Notes under the pieces: generated by a model | Database searches by the model: none | Seen by the model: the letters and a program-made list of their open reading frames with translations, nothing else | What the model was told of the DNA's origin: nothing | Part shown: piece by piece, positions 33,170 to 41,967 of the stretch | How the letters are laid out: the number at the start of each line of letters is the position of its first letter | How positions within the stretch are numbered: position 1 is the stretch's first letter | DNA from: Sulfitobacter sp. EhC04 | GTDB taxonomy: Bacteria > Pseudomonadota > Alphaproteobacteria > Rhodobacterales > Rhodobacteraceae | Assembly: GCF_001650875.1 (NCBI RefSeq) | Contig: NZ_LXYI01000034.1 | Coordinates: 106,412 to 170,411 of the forward strand | Direction: 5' to 3' | DNA: 64,000 nucleotides | Program-made: the position numbers and the translations under genes

Positions 33170-35220
33170 GTTGCCTCCGATCGCGTGATGATGGTGTTGC
33201 CGAAGCGGTCCACGTGACCGCTCAGACCCGGTTCGATCAGCACCGTGGTGTCGGGCTGTTCCAGGATCGCGGGGCCGGTGATTTTGGTGCCGACAGGCAG
33301 GGCGAGCCGGTTGTAGATCGCCGTGTCGCGCCAGGTATTGCCGAAATGCACGCGTCGGGTGGCCTTGGGGGCCGGGGTCCCGTTGGTCTGCGGGGCGAGG
33401 GTCTCAAGGTCGAACTTTGGCCGGGTGCCTGTCACGGCTGAGCGCAGGTTGAGGATGCGCCGCACGCCGTTTTTCAAGAGCCGCCCGAATGTGGCGGCAT
33501 AGGCGGCGTCGAATGCCGCCTCGATCTGGGCCTTGGTGGGGGGCTGTACGATGCCATCCTCGACCCTGACGTCCAGCGGGACCGCAACCGTATGGGTCTG
33601 CCCGATATAGGCCATGTCCAGCTCGAACCCGGCCTTGCGCGCCTCGAAGGTGGTCTGCGCCGCCTGCAGCATCGCCATGCCCTGATCGACGTGATCCTGC
33701 ATGAAACCGGTGAGCGCGGAAGTATCCAGCTGATCCACCAGCGCGTTGATCGTCTGGACAAAGTCCTGTCGCATGTCCGCGATCACGCAGCCCATGGCGG
33801 ATGTCACCCCCGGATACCGGGGCACAATGGCGCGGGCGATGCCGACCTCGGCCAGCATGGCACCCGCGTGCAACGCACCGCCGCCGCCAAAGGGCATGAA
33901 GGCAAAGCGTTTGGGGTCAAACCCGCGTTCGATGCTGACCAGACGGATTGCCCCCGCCATGCGGCTGTTGGCGACGCGCAGGATCGCTTCTGCCGCCTGA
34001 TGGGTGTCAAGGTTCAGCGGCGCGCCCACATGGGCGTCGATGGCTTTCGCGGCGGCTTCCACGTCCAGCCGGGTCAGCTTGCCGCCGATCGGATTGTCCG
34101 GGTCGATCCGGCCCAGCACCACATTGGCGTCGGTCACCGTGGGGCGGTCATTGCCCAGCCCATAGGCCACCGGTCCGGGGTTTGAGCCCGCGCTTTCGGG
34201 GCCGATGTTCAGCAGCCCGCCCTTGTCCACCCAGGCGATGGACCCGCCGCCCGCGCCGATGGTCGTGATCTCGATCATCGGGGTACGTACCACCATGCCG
34301 AAGTCGATGGAGGTCTGCGGGCTGAGCATGGATTGCCCGCCCGCAATCAGCGAGACGTCAAAGCTGGTGCCGCCCATGTCGCCGGTGATCACATCGGGGA
34401 AACCGGCGATGGAGGCGATATAGCCCGCCGCAATCACACCCGCAGCGGGGCCGGAAAGTGCTGTGCGCACCGGCACCTTGCAGGCGGTATCGACGGCCAT
34501 CACCCCGCCATTGGACTGCACAATCATGAATTCGCCGCCGAACCCATCCTGCTTCAGCGCCGATTCCAGCCGGTCGAGATAGCCCGAGACTTCCGGTTGC
34601 AGATAGGCGTTCAGCGCGGTGGTGGAAAAGCGCTCGAATTCGCGGATTTCCGGCAGGATTTCCGAGGAGCAGGAAACATGTTCATTGTGCCAGATGGCAC
34701 GGACGGCCTGAACCGCCAGTGTTTCGTTCTGGGGGTTGGCGTAGGAATTGGCGAACAGGATGGCGATGGCGGCGCAGCCCTGATCGGCAAGCGCGGTTGC
34801 CGCCGTGCGCACGGCGTCCAGATCGACCGGCGTGCGGATCGTGCCATCCGCCAGGGTGCGTTCCGGCACTTCCAGGCGATATCGCCGGTCCACGACAGGT
34901 TCGAAATCACCGCGCAGACCCCAGGTGCGGGGGCGGTCGCGGCGGCGCATTTCCAGAACGTCCCGCAGGCCCATCGTGGTGATCACGCCGATTTTCGCGC
35001 CCTTGCGTTCCAACAGGGCATTGGTGCCTGCTGTTGTGCCATGTACCACGACAGAGATCTTTGAAAGGTCGTCCACCTGCTGGCCGATCCCGTTCAGAAA
35101 GCCGCCCGATTGATCCGGGCGCGTGGTGGGGACCTTGGCGACCGCTGCCGTGCCGTCCGCTTCATTCAGGACAAAGACATCCGTGAAGGTGCCGCCCACA
35201 TCGACGCCGACGATCTTCAT
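33166..35220 (-). CDS. hyuA: Hydantoinase/oxoprolinase family protein, HyuA subunit
   Basis: 684-aa ATP-binding subunit of an ATP-dependent cyclic-amide hydrolase (N-methylhydantoinase, 5-oxoprolinase, or acetone-carboxylase-like). It opens with the actin-like phosphate motif GVDVGGTFTDVFVL (4-17); further family blocks are VVHGTTAGTNALLER and GDMGGTSFDVSLI (near 280-292). With HyuB it would open a hydantoin, lactam or cyclic imide using ATP. Stop overlaps the isochorismatase-fold gene by 4 bp. GAGG lies 7 bp before the ATG. Confidence 0.92.
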   Translation of the reverse strand: MKIVGVDVGGTFTDVFVLNEADGTAAVAKVPTTRPDQSGGFLNGIGQQVDDLSKISVVVHGTTAGTNALLERKGAKIGVITTMGLRDVLEMRRRDRPRTWGLRGDFEPVVDRRYRLEVPERTLADGTIRTPVDLDAVRTAATALADQGCAAIAILFANSYANPQNETLAVQAVRAIWHNEHVSCSSEILPEIREFERFSTTALNAYLQPEVSGYLDRLESALKQDGFGGEFMIVQSNGGVMAVDTACKVPVRTALSGPAAGVIAAGYIASIAGFPDVITGDMGGTSFDVSLIAGGQSMLSPQTSIDFGMVVRTPMIEITTIGAGGGSIAWVDKGGLLNIGPESAGSNPGPVAYGLGNDRPTVTDANVVLGRIDPDNPIGGKLTRLDVEAAAKAIDAHVGAPLNLDTHQAAEAILRVANSRMAGAIRLVSIERGFDPKRFAFMPFGGGGALHAGAMLAEVGIARAIVPRYPGVTSAMGCVIADMRQDFVQTINALVDQLDTSALTGFMQDHVDQGMAMLQAAQTTFEARKAGFELDMAYIGQTHTVAVPLDVRVEDGIVQPPTKAQIEAAFDAAYAATFGRLLKNGVRRILNLRSAVTGTRPKFDLETLAPQTNGTPAPKATRRVHFGNTWRDTAIYNRLALPVGTKITGPAILEQPDTTVLIEPGLSGHVDRFGNTIITRSEAT

Positions 35221-35276
35221 ATTGTGACCTCAGACCTGGGCTTGCACCGGGCGGAGGGCCTGATTTGCGCGCTCAT
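35217..35276 (-). CDS. Possible 19-aa coupling frame between hyuB and hyuA
   Basis: ATGA at the hyuB stop opens a 19-codon frame whose TGA overlaps the hyuA ATG (ATGA again), with GGGAG 8 bp upstream. It spans the only gap in an otherwise overlapping operon, so it may pass ribosomes from hyuB to hyuA. Nothing about its sequence suggests a functional peptide. Confidence 0.25.
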   Translation of the reverse strand: MSAQIRPSARCKPRSEVTI

Positions 35277-36967
35277 GTCGTGATCTCCCGCCAGGCTTGG
35301 CCATAGGCTTCATCCGCATGTTCGGCAGACACCAATCCGCGCGCGACGTCCCGCGCCACGGCATCGGCGGCGCGGTCGGCGGCCGGGCCATAGCCGCCGC
35401 CGCCGGGTGTTTCCAGCCGCACGGTTTGCCCTTGCCGCAGCTTGATGCCCCGCATCTTGGAGACCAGCGGCGGATGCGCGAAACCATCATCGGTGGCATA
35501 GGAAAACAGGTTCAACGCCGCATTTGCCCCGCCCGCGATCCCCTTGGGCGCGAACCGTCCGCGTTCACCAAACAGGAAGGCCTCCGCGCCGTTTTCTTCC
35601 AGCACCTCAATTTCATAGATGGCCCCCATCCCGCCGCGATGCATGCCATCGCCCGCACTGTCCGGGCGCAGCGCCCATTGACGGAACATCACCGGATAGA
35701 CGCTTTCGAGAATCTCCATCGGCGGAATGGTGGCGGTGGAAATCGGCGCATTGCCGTGGTTCAGCCCGTCGCCCTCCAGCGATCCGCCATGCCCGCCGCC
35801 GTAAAAGCTGAACATGACCCAGGGCCGCCCGTCGCTGCGCTTGCCCGCAATCGAAAGCGCATTGATCGTGCCATAGGCATTGGCAACGATCCGTTCCGGG
35901 GCGGCCTGTGCGGCGGCGGAAAATATGACGTCGATCATCCGCAGGATCGTCTCCGTATAGCCGCCGGTGGGCGCGGGGAACTGTGCGGCCAGCATCGACC
36001 CTTCCGGCACGCGCACCTCGATGGGGCGCATCACGCCGGCATTGGCGGGCAGCATCGGGAAGATGTGCTTGATCGCCACATAGGCGGCGGCAACAGTGGT
36101 GGGCAGGGCGATGTTCACCGGCCCTGCGCATTGCGGGGCGGAGCCTGCAAAATCCAGCACCATTTGATCGCCCCTGATCTCCAGCGCGACCTTGATGACC
36201 AGAGGTTCATCCGTGATCCCGTCATTGTCGAGGTAGTCGGTAGCCTCCCAGCGGCCATCGGGCAACCCCTCCAGCTCGGCGCGCATCAGGGCCTCCGCCC
36301 GGTCGCCCAGAGCATCCAGCGCAGCGCGCACCGTGTCGGCGCCATAGGCGTCCAGCAGTTCATCCATCCGCTTTATGCCAAGGTCCAGCGCCCCCAACTG
36401 GCCGTTCAGATCGCCCATTGCCGATTGCGGAAGCCGGGTGTTGCGCAGCAGGATGTCGATGATGTCCTGGTTGATCTCGCCCGCGCGGGCCAGCTTGACC
36501 GGAGGCAGGTTGAACGCCTCCTGAAAGACGTCCGTGGCGGCGGGGTTGTAGTTGCCAGGCACCGCACCCCCCACATCGTGCCAATGCCCGACCGAGGCGA
36601 GGTAGCAGAACAGCTTGCCCTCGCGGTAATAGGGCCGCACCAGGCGCATGTCCGACAGATGTGTGCCGCCGATATGCGCGTCGTTGAAAATATAGATGTC
36701 TCCATCCGCCAGATCACCGTCGGCGGCGGCCTTGTCGATCACCGCCTTGACCGCGAATGCCATGACGCCGACAAAGATCGGCAGCCCGGATTTGCCCTGC
36801 ACCAGCGTGTCGCCCGTGGAAGCGTGATAGAGACCATGGCTGGCGTCATGTGCCTCTGCGATGATCGGGTTGAAGGCCGCGCGGAACAGGGTTGCGTCCA
36901 TTTCATCGGCGATCTGCTCCATCCGTCCGGCAAGGACAGCCAGCGTGATCGGGTCAATGTCTGCCAT
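35273..36967 (-). CDS. hyuB: Hydantoinase/oxoprolinase family protein, HyuB subunit
   Basis: 564-aa partner of HyuA. It begins DPITLAVLAGRMEQIADEMD and has the family blocks FNDAHIGGTHLSDMRLV and YGGGHGGSLEGDGLNHGNAPIS-like glycine-rich regions (FYGGGHGGSLEGDG), ending with ETPGGGGYGPAADR. The frame is open far upstream, but the ATG at 36967 follows GGGGAG and starts on the domain. First gene of the operon hyuB-hyuA-hydrolase-lyase, divergent from the leuCD-type pair; a putative MarR operator lies about 106 bp upstream. Confidence 0.92.
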   Translation of the reverse strand: MADIDPITLAVLAGRMEQIADEMDATLFRAAFNPIIAEAHDASHGLYHASTGDTLVQGKSGLPIFVGVMAFAVKAVIDKAAADGDLADGDIYIFNDAHIGGTHLSDMRLVRPYYREGKLFCYLASVGHWHDVGGAVPGNYNPAATDVFQEAFNLPPVKLARAGEINQDIIDILLRNTRLPQSAMGDLNGQLGALDLGIKRMDELLDAYGADTVRAALDALGDRAEALMRAELEGLPDGRWEATDYLDNDGITDEPLVIKVALEIRGDQMVLDFAGSAPQCAGPVNIALPTTVAAAYVAIKHIFPMLPANAGVMRPIEVRVPEGSMLAAQFPAPTGGYTETILRMIDVIFSAAAQAAPERIVANAYGTINALSIAGKRSDGRPWVMFSFYGGGHGGSLEGDGLNHGNAPISTATIPPMEILESVYPVMFRQWALRPDSAGDGMHRGGMGAIYEIEVLEENGAEAFLFGERGRFAPKGIAGGANAALNLFSYATDDGFAHPPLVSKMRGIKLRQGQTVRLETPGGGGYGPAADRAADAVARDVARGLVSAEHADEAYGQAWREITT

Positions 36968-37072
36968 CTTGCTCCCCTTGTGTTGCGCCGACCTCTGCAA
37001 TCTCATCGAGCCCGTCAACGCGCCGGATGCCGGTGGAGGCGGGACATGTTGTTGCATTTGAGCCTTTGGACA

Positions 37073-37090
37073 TTTATGTGCATTTTCATG
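37073..37090. promoter_or_regulatory. Putative MarR-regulon operator, copy 5 (hyuB / leuC-type gap)
   Basis: TTTATGTGCATTTTCATG includes the start codon of the LeuC-type gene and is 106 bp upstream of hyuB. Over its 16-bp core (37076-37091) it matches copy 2 at 14 positions. A repressor bound here would block the LeuC-type gene start and could also affect the divergent hyu operon. Confidence 0.55.
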
Positions 37091-38491
37091 GAAAAGCCAA
37101 GCACCCTGCTGGACAAACTCTGGGGCGCGCATGAAATTCTGCGCCGCGAAGATGGCACTTCGCTGCTTTGGGTGGACCGGCATCTGGTGCATGAAGGGTC
37201 GCATCACGCATTTGCCAAGCTGGCCGCGCGCGGACAGAAAGTGGCAGAGCCGCGCCTGACCTTTGCCGTCACCGACCATTATGCCCCGACCCGCCAGCGC
37301 GACAGGATCACGGACCCCGACATCGCCCGCATGATCGAGACGCTGGAGGGCAACGCGCGAACCCATGGTCTTGAGACATTCGGGCTGAGCGACCCGCGAC
37401 AGGGCATTGTGCATGTGATCGGTCCGGAACAGGGGCTGACCCTCCCGGGGCTTCAGATCAACTGCGGCGACAGCCACACATCGACCCATGGCGCGTTCGG
37501 CGCTCTGGCCTTTGGCATCGGGGCGACAGAAGTGGCCCATGTGCTGGCGACCCAGACCGTCTGGCAGCGCAAACCGGCGGCGATGCGGATCACTTTTGAG
37601 GGGGCCTTGGCACCGGGCGTCACGGCCAAGGATATGGCGCTGGGGTGGATCGCGCGGCTGGGCGCGGGCGGGGCGCAGGGACATGCGGTGGAATACGCAG
37701 GCCCGGCGGTCGAGGCGCTGAGCATGGAGGGGCGCATGACCCTGTGCAACCTGTCGATCGAGGGCGGCGCCCGCTTTGGCATGGTGGCCCCCGATGAGGT
37801 GACTTTCGATTATATCAAGGGCCGCCCCTTTGCGCCCAAGGCCAGCGACTGGGAGAGGGCAGTGGACGGGTGGCGCACCCTGCGCACGGACGCGGGGGCA
37901 GATTTTGCCCGCGAAGTGATCATTGACGCCGCCGACATCGCGCCGACCCTGACCTGGGGAACCAGCCCGGAGCAGGCAATCGGCATCGACGCGGTCCTGC
38001 CCGCGCCCGGAAGCCTTGGTGCAGGCAAGGCGGCTGCGGCAGAGGCGGCCTATGACTACATGGGGCTGACACCGGGACAGCCGATCAAGGGCACGCCGGT
38101 TGATCAGGTCTTCCTCGGCTCCTGCACCAACGGGCGGATCGAGGACCTGCGCGCGGCGGCGGCAGTGCTGCGGGGCCGCAGGGCGCAGGTGCCGGGGCTG
38201 GTGTCGCCCGGATCGGCGCTGGTCAAGCAACAAGCGGAGGCCGAGGGTCTGGACCTCGTGTTTCGGGACGCCGGGCTGGAATGGGCCGCATCGGGCTGTT
38301 CGATGTGCGTCGGCATGAATGGCGACCTTGTGGCACCGGGCAAGCGCTGCGCCTCATCGACCAACCGGAACTTCAGGGGGCGGCAGGGGCGCGGCGCACG
38401 CACGCATCTGATGTCGCCCGCCATGGTCGCGGCGGCGGCGGTGACCGGCGCGCTGTCGGATCTGCGCGAAGTCATGCAGGAGAGGGTCTGA
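37088..38491 (+). CDS. Aconitase-family hydro-lyase, large subunit (LeuC/DmdA type)
   Basis: 467-aa [4Fe-4S] hydro-lyase subunit of the 3-isopropylmalate dehydratase/homoaconitase/dimethylmaleate hydratase group. The cluster cysteines are Cys346 (GSCTNGRIED), Cys404 and Cys407 (SGCSMCVGMNGD). The substrate-side block INCGDSHTSTHGAFGAL is intact. The location with a KRCGH lyase and hyu genes, without leuA or leuB, argues for hydration of an unsaturated diacid in catabolism and against leucine synthesis. The ATG at 37088 is used; an in-frame ATG at 37076 would add four residues. It overlaps the LeuD-type gene by one base. Confidence 0.88.
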   Translation: MEKPSTLLDKLWGAHEILRREDGTSLLWVDRHLVHEGSHHAFAKLAARGQKVAEPRLTFAVTDHYAPTRQRDRITDPDIARMIETLEGNARTHGLETFGLSDPRQGIVHVIGPEQGLTLPGLQINCGDSHTSTHGAFGALAFGIGATEVAHVLATQTVWQRKPAAMRITFEGALAPGVTAKDMALGWIARLGAGGAQGHAVEYAGPAVEALSMEGRMTLCNLSIEGGARFGMVAPDEVTFDYIKGRPFAPKASDWERAVDGWRTLRTDAGADFAREVIIDAADIAPTLTWGTSPEQAIGIDAVLPAPGSLGAGKAAAAEAAYDYMGLTPGQPIKGTPVDQVFLGSCTNGRIEDLRAAAAVLRGRRAQVPGLVSPGSALVKQQAEAEGLDLVFRDAGLEWAASGCSMCVGMNGDLVAPGKRCASSTNRNFRGRQGRGARTHLMSPAMVAAAAVTGALSDLREVMQERV

Positions 38492-39096
38492 TGGCGGGAT
38501 GGACCACACATGAGGGCAGGGCGGTCCACCTGCCGCAGGACAATGTGGACACCGACCAGTTGATTCCGGCCCGGTTCATGTCGACGCCCCGTGTGCAGGG
38601 CTATGGCGATTTCCTGTTGCATGATATGCGCCGCGACGATGCAGGCGTATTGCGCCCCGATTTCCCGTTGAACGGGCCGGAGCCTGCCAGCATCCTGATC
38701 GCGGGCCGGAACTTTGGCAGCGGTTCCTCGCGCGAGGCGGCGGTTTATGCCCTGGTCGATGCCGGGTTTCGGGCCGTGATCGCGCCCGGCTTTGGCGATA
38801 TCTTTGCCGCGAATGCGATCAACAACGGCCTGTTGCCTGCCCGTTTGGGCGAGCGCGAGGTTGCGGCACTGGTCGCCGAATTGGGGGATGGTGGCGCGCC
38901 GCTCTGCATAGATCTGGGCAACAGGGAAATCCAAGTGGCGGGGCAGGTATTTGGCTTTGACCTGGATGAGGTGTGGCGGACGAAGTTGATCAAGGGTTGG
39001 GATGACATTGACCTGACGCTTCAGCATGCGGCGCGAATCGCGTCTTTTCGGGACCGTCGGGTCGCGGACACGGTCTGGGTCTTGCCGGACGATTGA
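38491..39096 (+). CDS. Aconitase-family hydro-lyase, small subunit (LeuD/DmdB type)
   Basis: 201-aa swivelling domain subunit that completes the hydro-lyase. The block DNVDTDQLIPARFM (about 17-30) and the active-site loop RNFGSGSSREAAVYAL (about 73-88) are diagnostic. The start overlaps the large-subunit stop (TGATG). GGAGAGGG lies just upstream. It probably hydrates a maleate- or itaconate-type acid to a 2- or 3-substituted malate for the lyase encoded on the opposite strand. Confidence 0.88.
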   Translation: MAGWTTHEGRAVHLPQDNVDTDQLIPARFMSTPRVQGYGDFLLHDMRRDDAGVLRPDFPLNGPEPASILIAGRNFGSGSSREAAVYALVDAGFRAVIAPGFGDIFAANAINNGLLPARLGEREVAALVAELGDGGAPLCIDLGNREIQVAGQVFGFDLDEVWRTKLIKGWDDIDLTLQHAARIASFRDRRVADTVWVLPDD

Positions 39097-39207
39097 GATT
39101 GGCGGTGCCTGTTCGGTTTCTTGAGCGGTATCATTCAGACCAGACGGTGCATCACATCCATCCGGCCTGTCCATGGGTGAACGGAAACACCTGATATGCC
39201 CCAATAC

Positions 39208-39259
39208 GCCACCCCCAATGAAGACATGTCATTTTTGACATGTCTTCATTGGGGGTGGC
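39208..39259. terminator. 24-bp perfect hairpin with TTTT loop, same core as 7093-7140
   Basis: Left arm 39208-39231, loop TTTT, right arm 39236-39259, with no mismatch. The ten bases next to the loop (AGACATGTCA) repeat the core of the hairpin at 7093-7140 (TGACATGTCA) with one change and its compensating partner. It lies between the LeuD-type gene and the convergent glycerate kinase gene, so bidirectional termination is a reasonable reading. Confidence 0.6.
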
Positions 39260-39313
39260 ACAAGGGAACAGCGGTATGCCGCCGCGCATCCAAGGGCTTG
39301 CACCGTCCGACAA

Positions 39314-40576
39314 TCAGCCTTTGGGTGCGCCGATCAGAATGGCCCGAAAGTCATTGACGTTGGTCCCGGTCGGCCCCGTCATGAACAGCCCATTCACTGC
39401 TTTGAGCGCCGAATAGGAATCGTCATGCTGCAACGCCTGCAAGGGATCGAGGCCCGCCGCACGGATCCGCGCCGCCGTTGTCCCGTCCACCCAGGCCCCC
39501 GCATTGTCCTCGGAGCCGTCAATCCCATCGGTGTCCGCCGCGAGCGCGTGAAACCACGACTCCCCCTCCAACGCCAGCGCCAGGGCAAGTTGAAACGCGC
39601 TGTTGCGTCCGCCCTTGCCCTTGTGGCGCAGCGTGACCGTTGTCTCTCCGCCTGACAGCAGGACAACCGGCGCGGGATAGGGTGTGCCTGCGATGGCCGC
39701 TTGCCGCGCGAGGGCTGCGTGAACCAATGCCACCTCCCGCGCTTCCCCTTCGATCCGGTCCGAAAGTATCCACGGCGTCACGCCCTCGGCGCTGGCCCGG
39801 CAGGCGGCGGCCTCAAGCGACTGTGCGGCAGACGCGATGATCCGGGTCGTGACATTGGTGCGCGGTGCAGCCTCGTCCGACGGCTGCTGGCGCAGATGGT
39901 CCATGCAGGTCTGCGGCAGCGCCAACCCCCGCGCTCCGATCAGGGCCAGGACCTCTGCCGCGCCTGGCCGTCCCGGCACCGTGGGTCCGGAAGCGACAGC
40001 GCCGGGGTCGTCACCCGGCACATCGGACACGATCAGGTTGCAGATGCGCGCGCCCCCGGCCAGTTCCGCCAGCCGTCCGCCGTTGATGCCGCTGAACCGC
40101 TTGCGGATCGCATTCATCACCGAAATCGGCGCACCCGATTCCAGCAGGGCGGCGTTCAGCTCCTGAAGATCGGTCAGGCTCAGCCCCTCGGGCGGATCAG
40201 GCAACAGCGACGATCCCCCGCCACAGATCAGCGCGATGACCAGATCATCCGGCCCCAGCCCGCTGACTGCCGATTTCAGCGCCTGCGCCGCCTCCAGTCC
40301 GGCGGCGTCCGGCACCGGATGCGCCGCCTCCAGTACCCGGATCGTCTGGCACGGCGCGCCATAGCCATAGCGGGTGACCACAACCCCTTCGAACGGCGCA
40401 TCCCACAGCGCTTCAAAGGCCTGCGCCAGTTGGGCCGCGCCCTTGCCCGCGCCAATAACCACGGTGCGGCCGCGCGGCGCGTCGGGCAGGTTGCTACCCA
40501 GGGCATTCAACGGGTCGGCGGCGGCAACCGCCGCATCGAACAGCCCGGACAGGAAGGCGCGGTGATGTTCTGCCAT
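39314..40576 (-). CDS. gckA: Glycerate 2-kinase (DUF4147/MOFRL family)
   Basis: 420-aa kinase phosphorylating glycerate to 2-phosphoglycerate. It has the N-terminal DUF4147 domain (RTVVIGAGKGAAQLAQAFE, about 34-52; LICGGGSSLLPDPPEG, about 116-131) and a C-terminal MOFRL domain (VLLSGGETTVTLRHKGKGGR, about 307-326; ADTDGIDGSEDNAGAW). Older annotations call the family hydroxypyruvate reductase, but this domain pair is the kinase. In Roseobacters it serves serine/glyoxylate assimilation, so it could use C2/C3 products of the adjacent catabolic island. Single gene, convergent with the LeuD-type gene. Confidence 0.88.
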   Translation of the reverse strand: MAEHHRAFLSGLFDAAVAAADPLNALGSNLPDAPRGRTVVIGAGKGAAQLAQAFEALWDAPFEGVVVTRYGYGAPCQTIRVLEAAHPVPDAAGLEAAQALKSAVSGLGPDDLVIALICGGGSSLLPDPPEGLSLTDLQELNAALLESGAPISVMNAIRKRFSGINGGRLAELAGGARICNLIVSDVPGDDPGAVASGPTVPGRPGAAEVLALIGARGLALPQTCMDHLRQQPSDEAAPRTNVTTRIIASAAQSLEAAACRASAEGVTPWILSDRIEGEAREVALVHAALARQAAIAGTPYPAPVVLLSGGETTVTLRHKGKGGRNSAFQLALALALEGESWFHALAADTDGIDGSEDNAGAWVDGTTAARIRAAGLDPLQALQHDDSYSALKAVNGLFMTGPTGTNVNDFRAILIGAPKG

Positions 40577-40638
40577 GGTCCCTCGTTGTCTTGCGTGGTG
40601 ATGCGCACCTGTGCCGGTGCCGCAACGCCGTTTGCCTG

Positions 40639-41805
40639 TCAGCTCAGGCCAAAGATGTCCCTGGTAAAGACCTTGTCTGCCACATCCGACAGGTCATCGG
40701 ACGCGCGGTTCGCCACGATGACATCGCTTTGTCGTTTGAAGTTTTCCAGGTCGCGCACAACTGCACAGCTGAGAAAGCTCTCCTGCTCATAGGCTGGTTC
40801 ATAGATGACGACCTTGATCCCTTCGGCCAGAATGCGACGGATCACGCCCTGCACGGAACTTTGCCGGAAATTGTCCGACCCGGCCTTCATCACCAGCCGG
40901 TGAATCCCCACCACCTGGGGTTTGCGCGCCAGCACCCGTTCGGCAATGAAATCCTTTCGGGTCCGGTTTGCATCCACCACCGCGCGCATCAGGTTCTGCG
41001 GCACCGCCGAGAAATTGGCGAGCAGCTGCTTGGTGTCCTTGGGCAGGCAATAGCCGCCATAGCCGAAGGACGGATTGTTGTAATGGGTGCCGATGCGCGG
41101 ATCGAGGCCGACCCCTTCGATGATTTCACGCGCGTTCATGTCTTCGGCCAGGGCATAGCTGTCAAGCTCGTTGAAGAAAGCCACCCTCAGCGCCAGGTAG
41201 GTATTGGCAAAAAGCTTGATCGATTCCGCCTCTGACGGCCCGGTGTAAAGCACCGGCACATCCGTGGCCAATGCCCCCTGCACCAGCAGATCGGCAAAGA
41301 CCTTTGCCTCCTCGCGGCGCGACCCGACCACGATCCGCGAGGGATAAAGGTTGTCGTGCAGGGCCTGCCCCTCGCGCAGGAACTCGGGGCAAAAGATGAT
41401 GTCCTCGGACCCGAACAGTTTGCGCACCCGGTCGGTAAAGCCGACGGGCACGGTCGATTTGACCACGATGGTGGCAGTGGGATTGACGTCGAGCGCCAGC
41501 TTGATCACCGCCTCGACCGAGGAGGTGTTGAAGAAGTTGGTCTCGGGGTCGTAATCCGTCGGGGTGGCGATCACGATGAATCGCGCCTCCCGGCAGGCGG
41601 CCGCGCCGTCGATGGTGGCCGTCAGGTCCAGTTCCTTGTCGGCCAGCCATTGTTCCAGTTCCACGTCTTCGATCGGCGACGTCCGGGCATTCAATTGCGC
41701 CACGCGGTCTGCCGACAAATCCACCGCCGTGACACTGTTGTGCTGGGCCAGCAGGACCGCGTTTGACAAGCCCACATACCCAATTCCAAAAACAGCAATT
41801 TTCAT
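40639..41805 (-). CDS. ugd: UDP-glucose 6-dehydrogenase
   Basis: 388-aa nucleotide-sugar dehydrogenase making UDP-glucuronate for surface polysaccharide. It is collinear with the short Ugd of E. coli: NAD motif [53 protein letters not shown], active-site block [16 protein letters not shown] (with the catalytic Cys) and C-terminal TRDIFG. The frame continues upstream to 41907, but the ATG at 41805 starts on the Rossmann fold and gives the standard length. No glycosyltransferase genes adjoin it. Confidence 0.93.
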   Translation of the reverse strand: MKIAVFGIGYVGLSNAVLLAQHNSVTAVDLSADRVAQLNARTSPIEDVELEQWLADKELDLTATIDGAAACREARFIVIATPTDYDPETNFFNTSSVEAVIKLALDVNPTATIVVKSTVPVGFTDRVRKLFGSEDIIFCPEFLREGQALHDNLYPSRIVVGSRREEAKVFADLLVQGALATDVPVLYTGPSEAESIKLFANTYLALRVAFFNELDSYALAEDMNAREIIEGVGLDPRIGTHYNNPSFGYGGYCLPKDTKQLLANFSAVPQNLMRAVVDANRTRKDFIAERVLARKPQVVGIHRLVMKAGSDNFRQSSVQGVIRRILAEGIKVVIYEPAYEQESFLSCAVVRDLENFKRQSDVIVANRASDDLSDVADKVFTRDIFGLS

Positions 41806-41967
41806 TAATTTTCTTTCAATTAATACCGGGCGAACTACTCCCATATTCGGCCCGCGCTGGCAATATCCGGCGATCCGATCCGGGCCTGACGGTGGCTTTT
41901 TTCGCAAATCCGGATGTGAAAGGTCAAGGTGTGAACAGGTCGGTGGCGGTTAACGCCTGAAACGGGC

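Noticed and set aside
32552..36967. Assigning the hyuAB-hydrolase set directly as an N-methylhydantoin/creatinine pathway
   Set aside because: The hydrolase lacks the catalytic cysteine needed by carbamoylsarcosine amidase, and no creatinine deiminase or sarcosine oxidase gene is present.
35297..37087. N-terminal extension of the LeuC-type frame antisense to hyuB
   Set aside because: Antisense to an intact gene; the start at 37088 gives the normal family length.
41795..41815. TTTTCATTAATTTTC at the ugd start as a MarR-type site
   Set aside because: It lacks the ATATG half, and the match is explained by the start codon and an A/T-rich leader.
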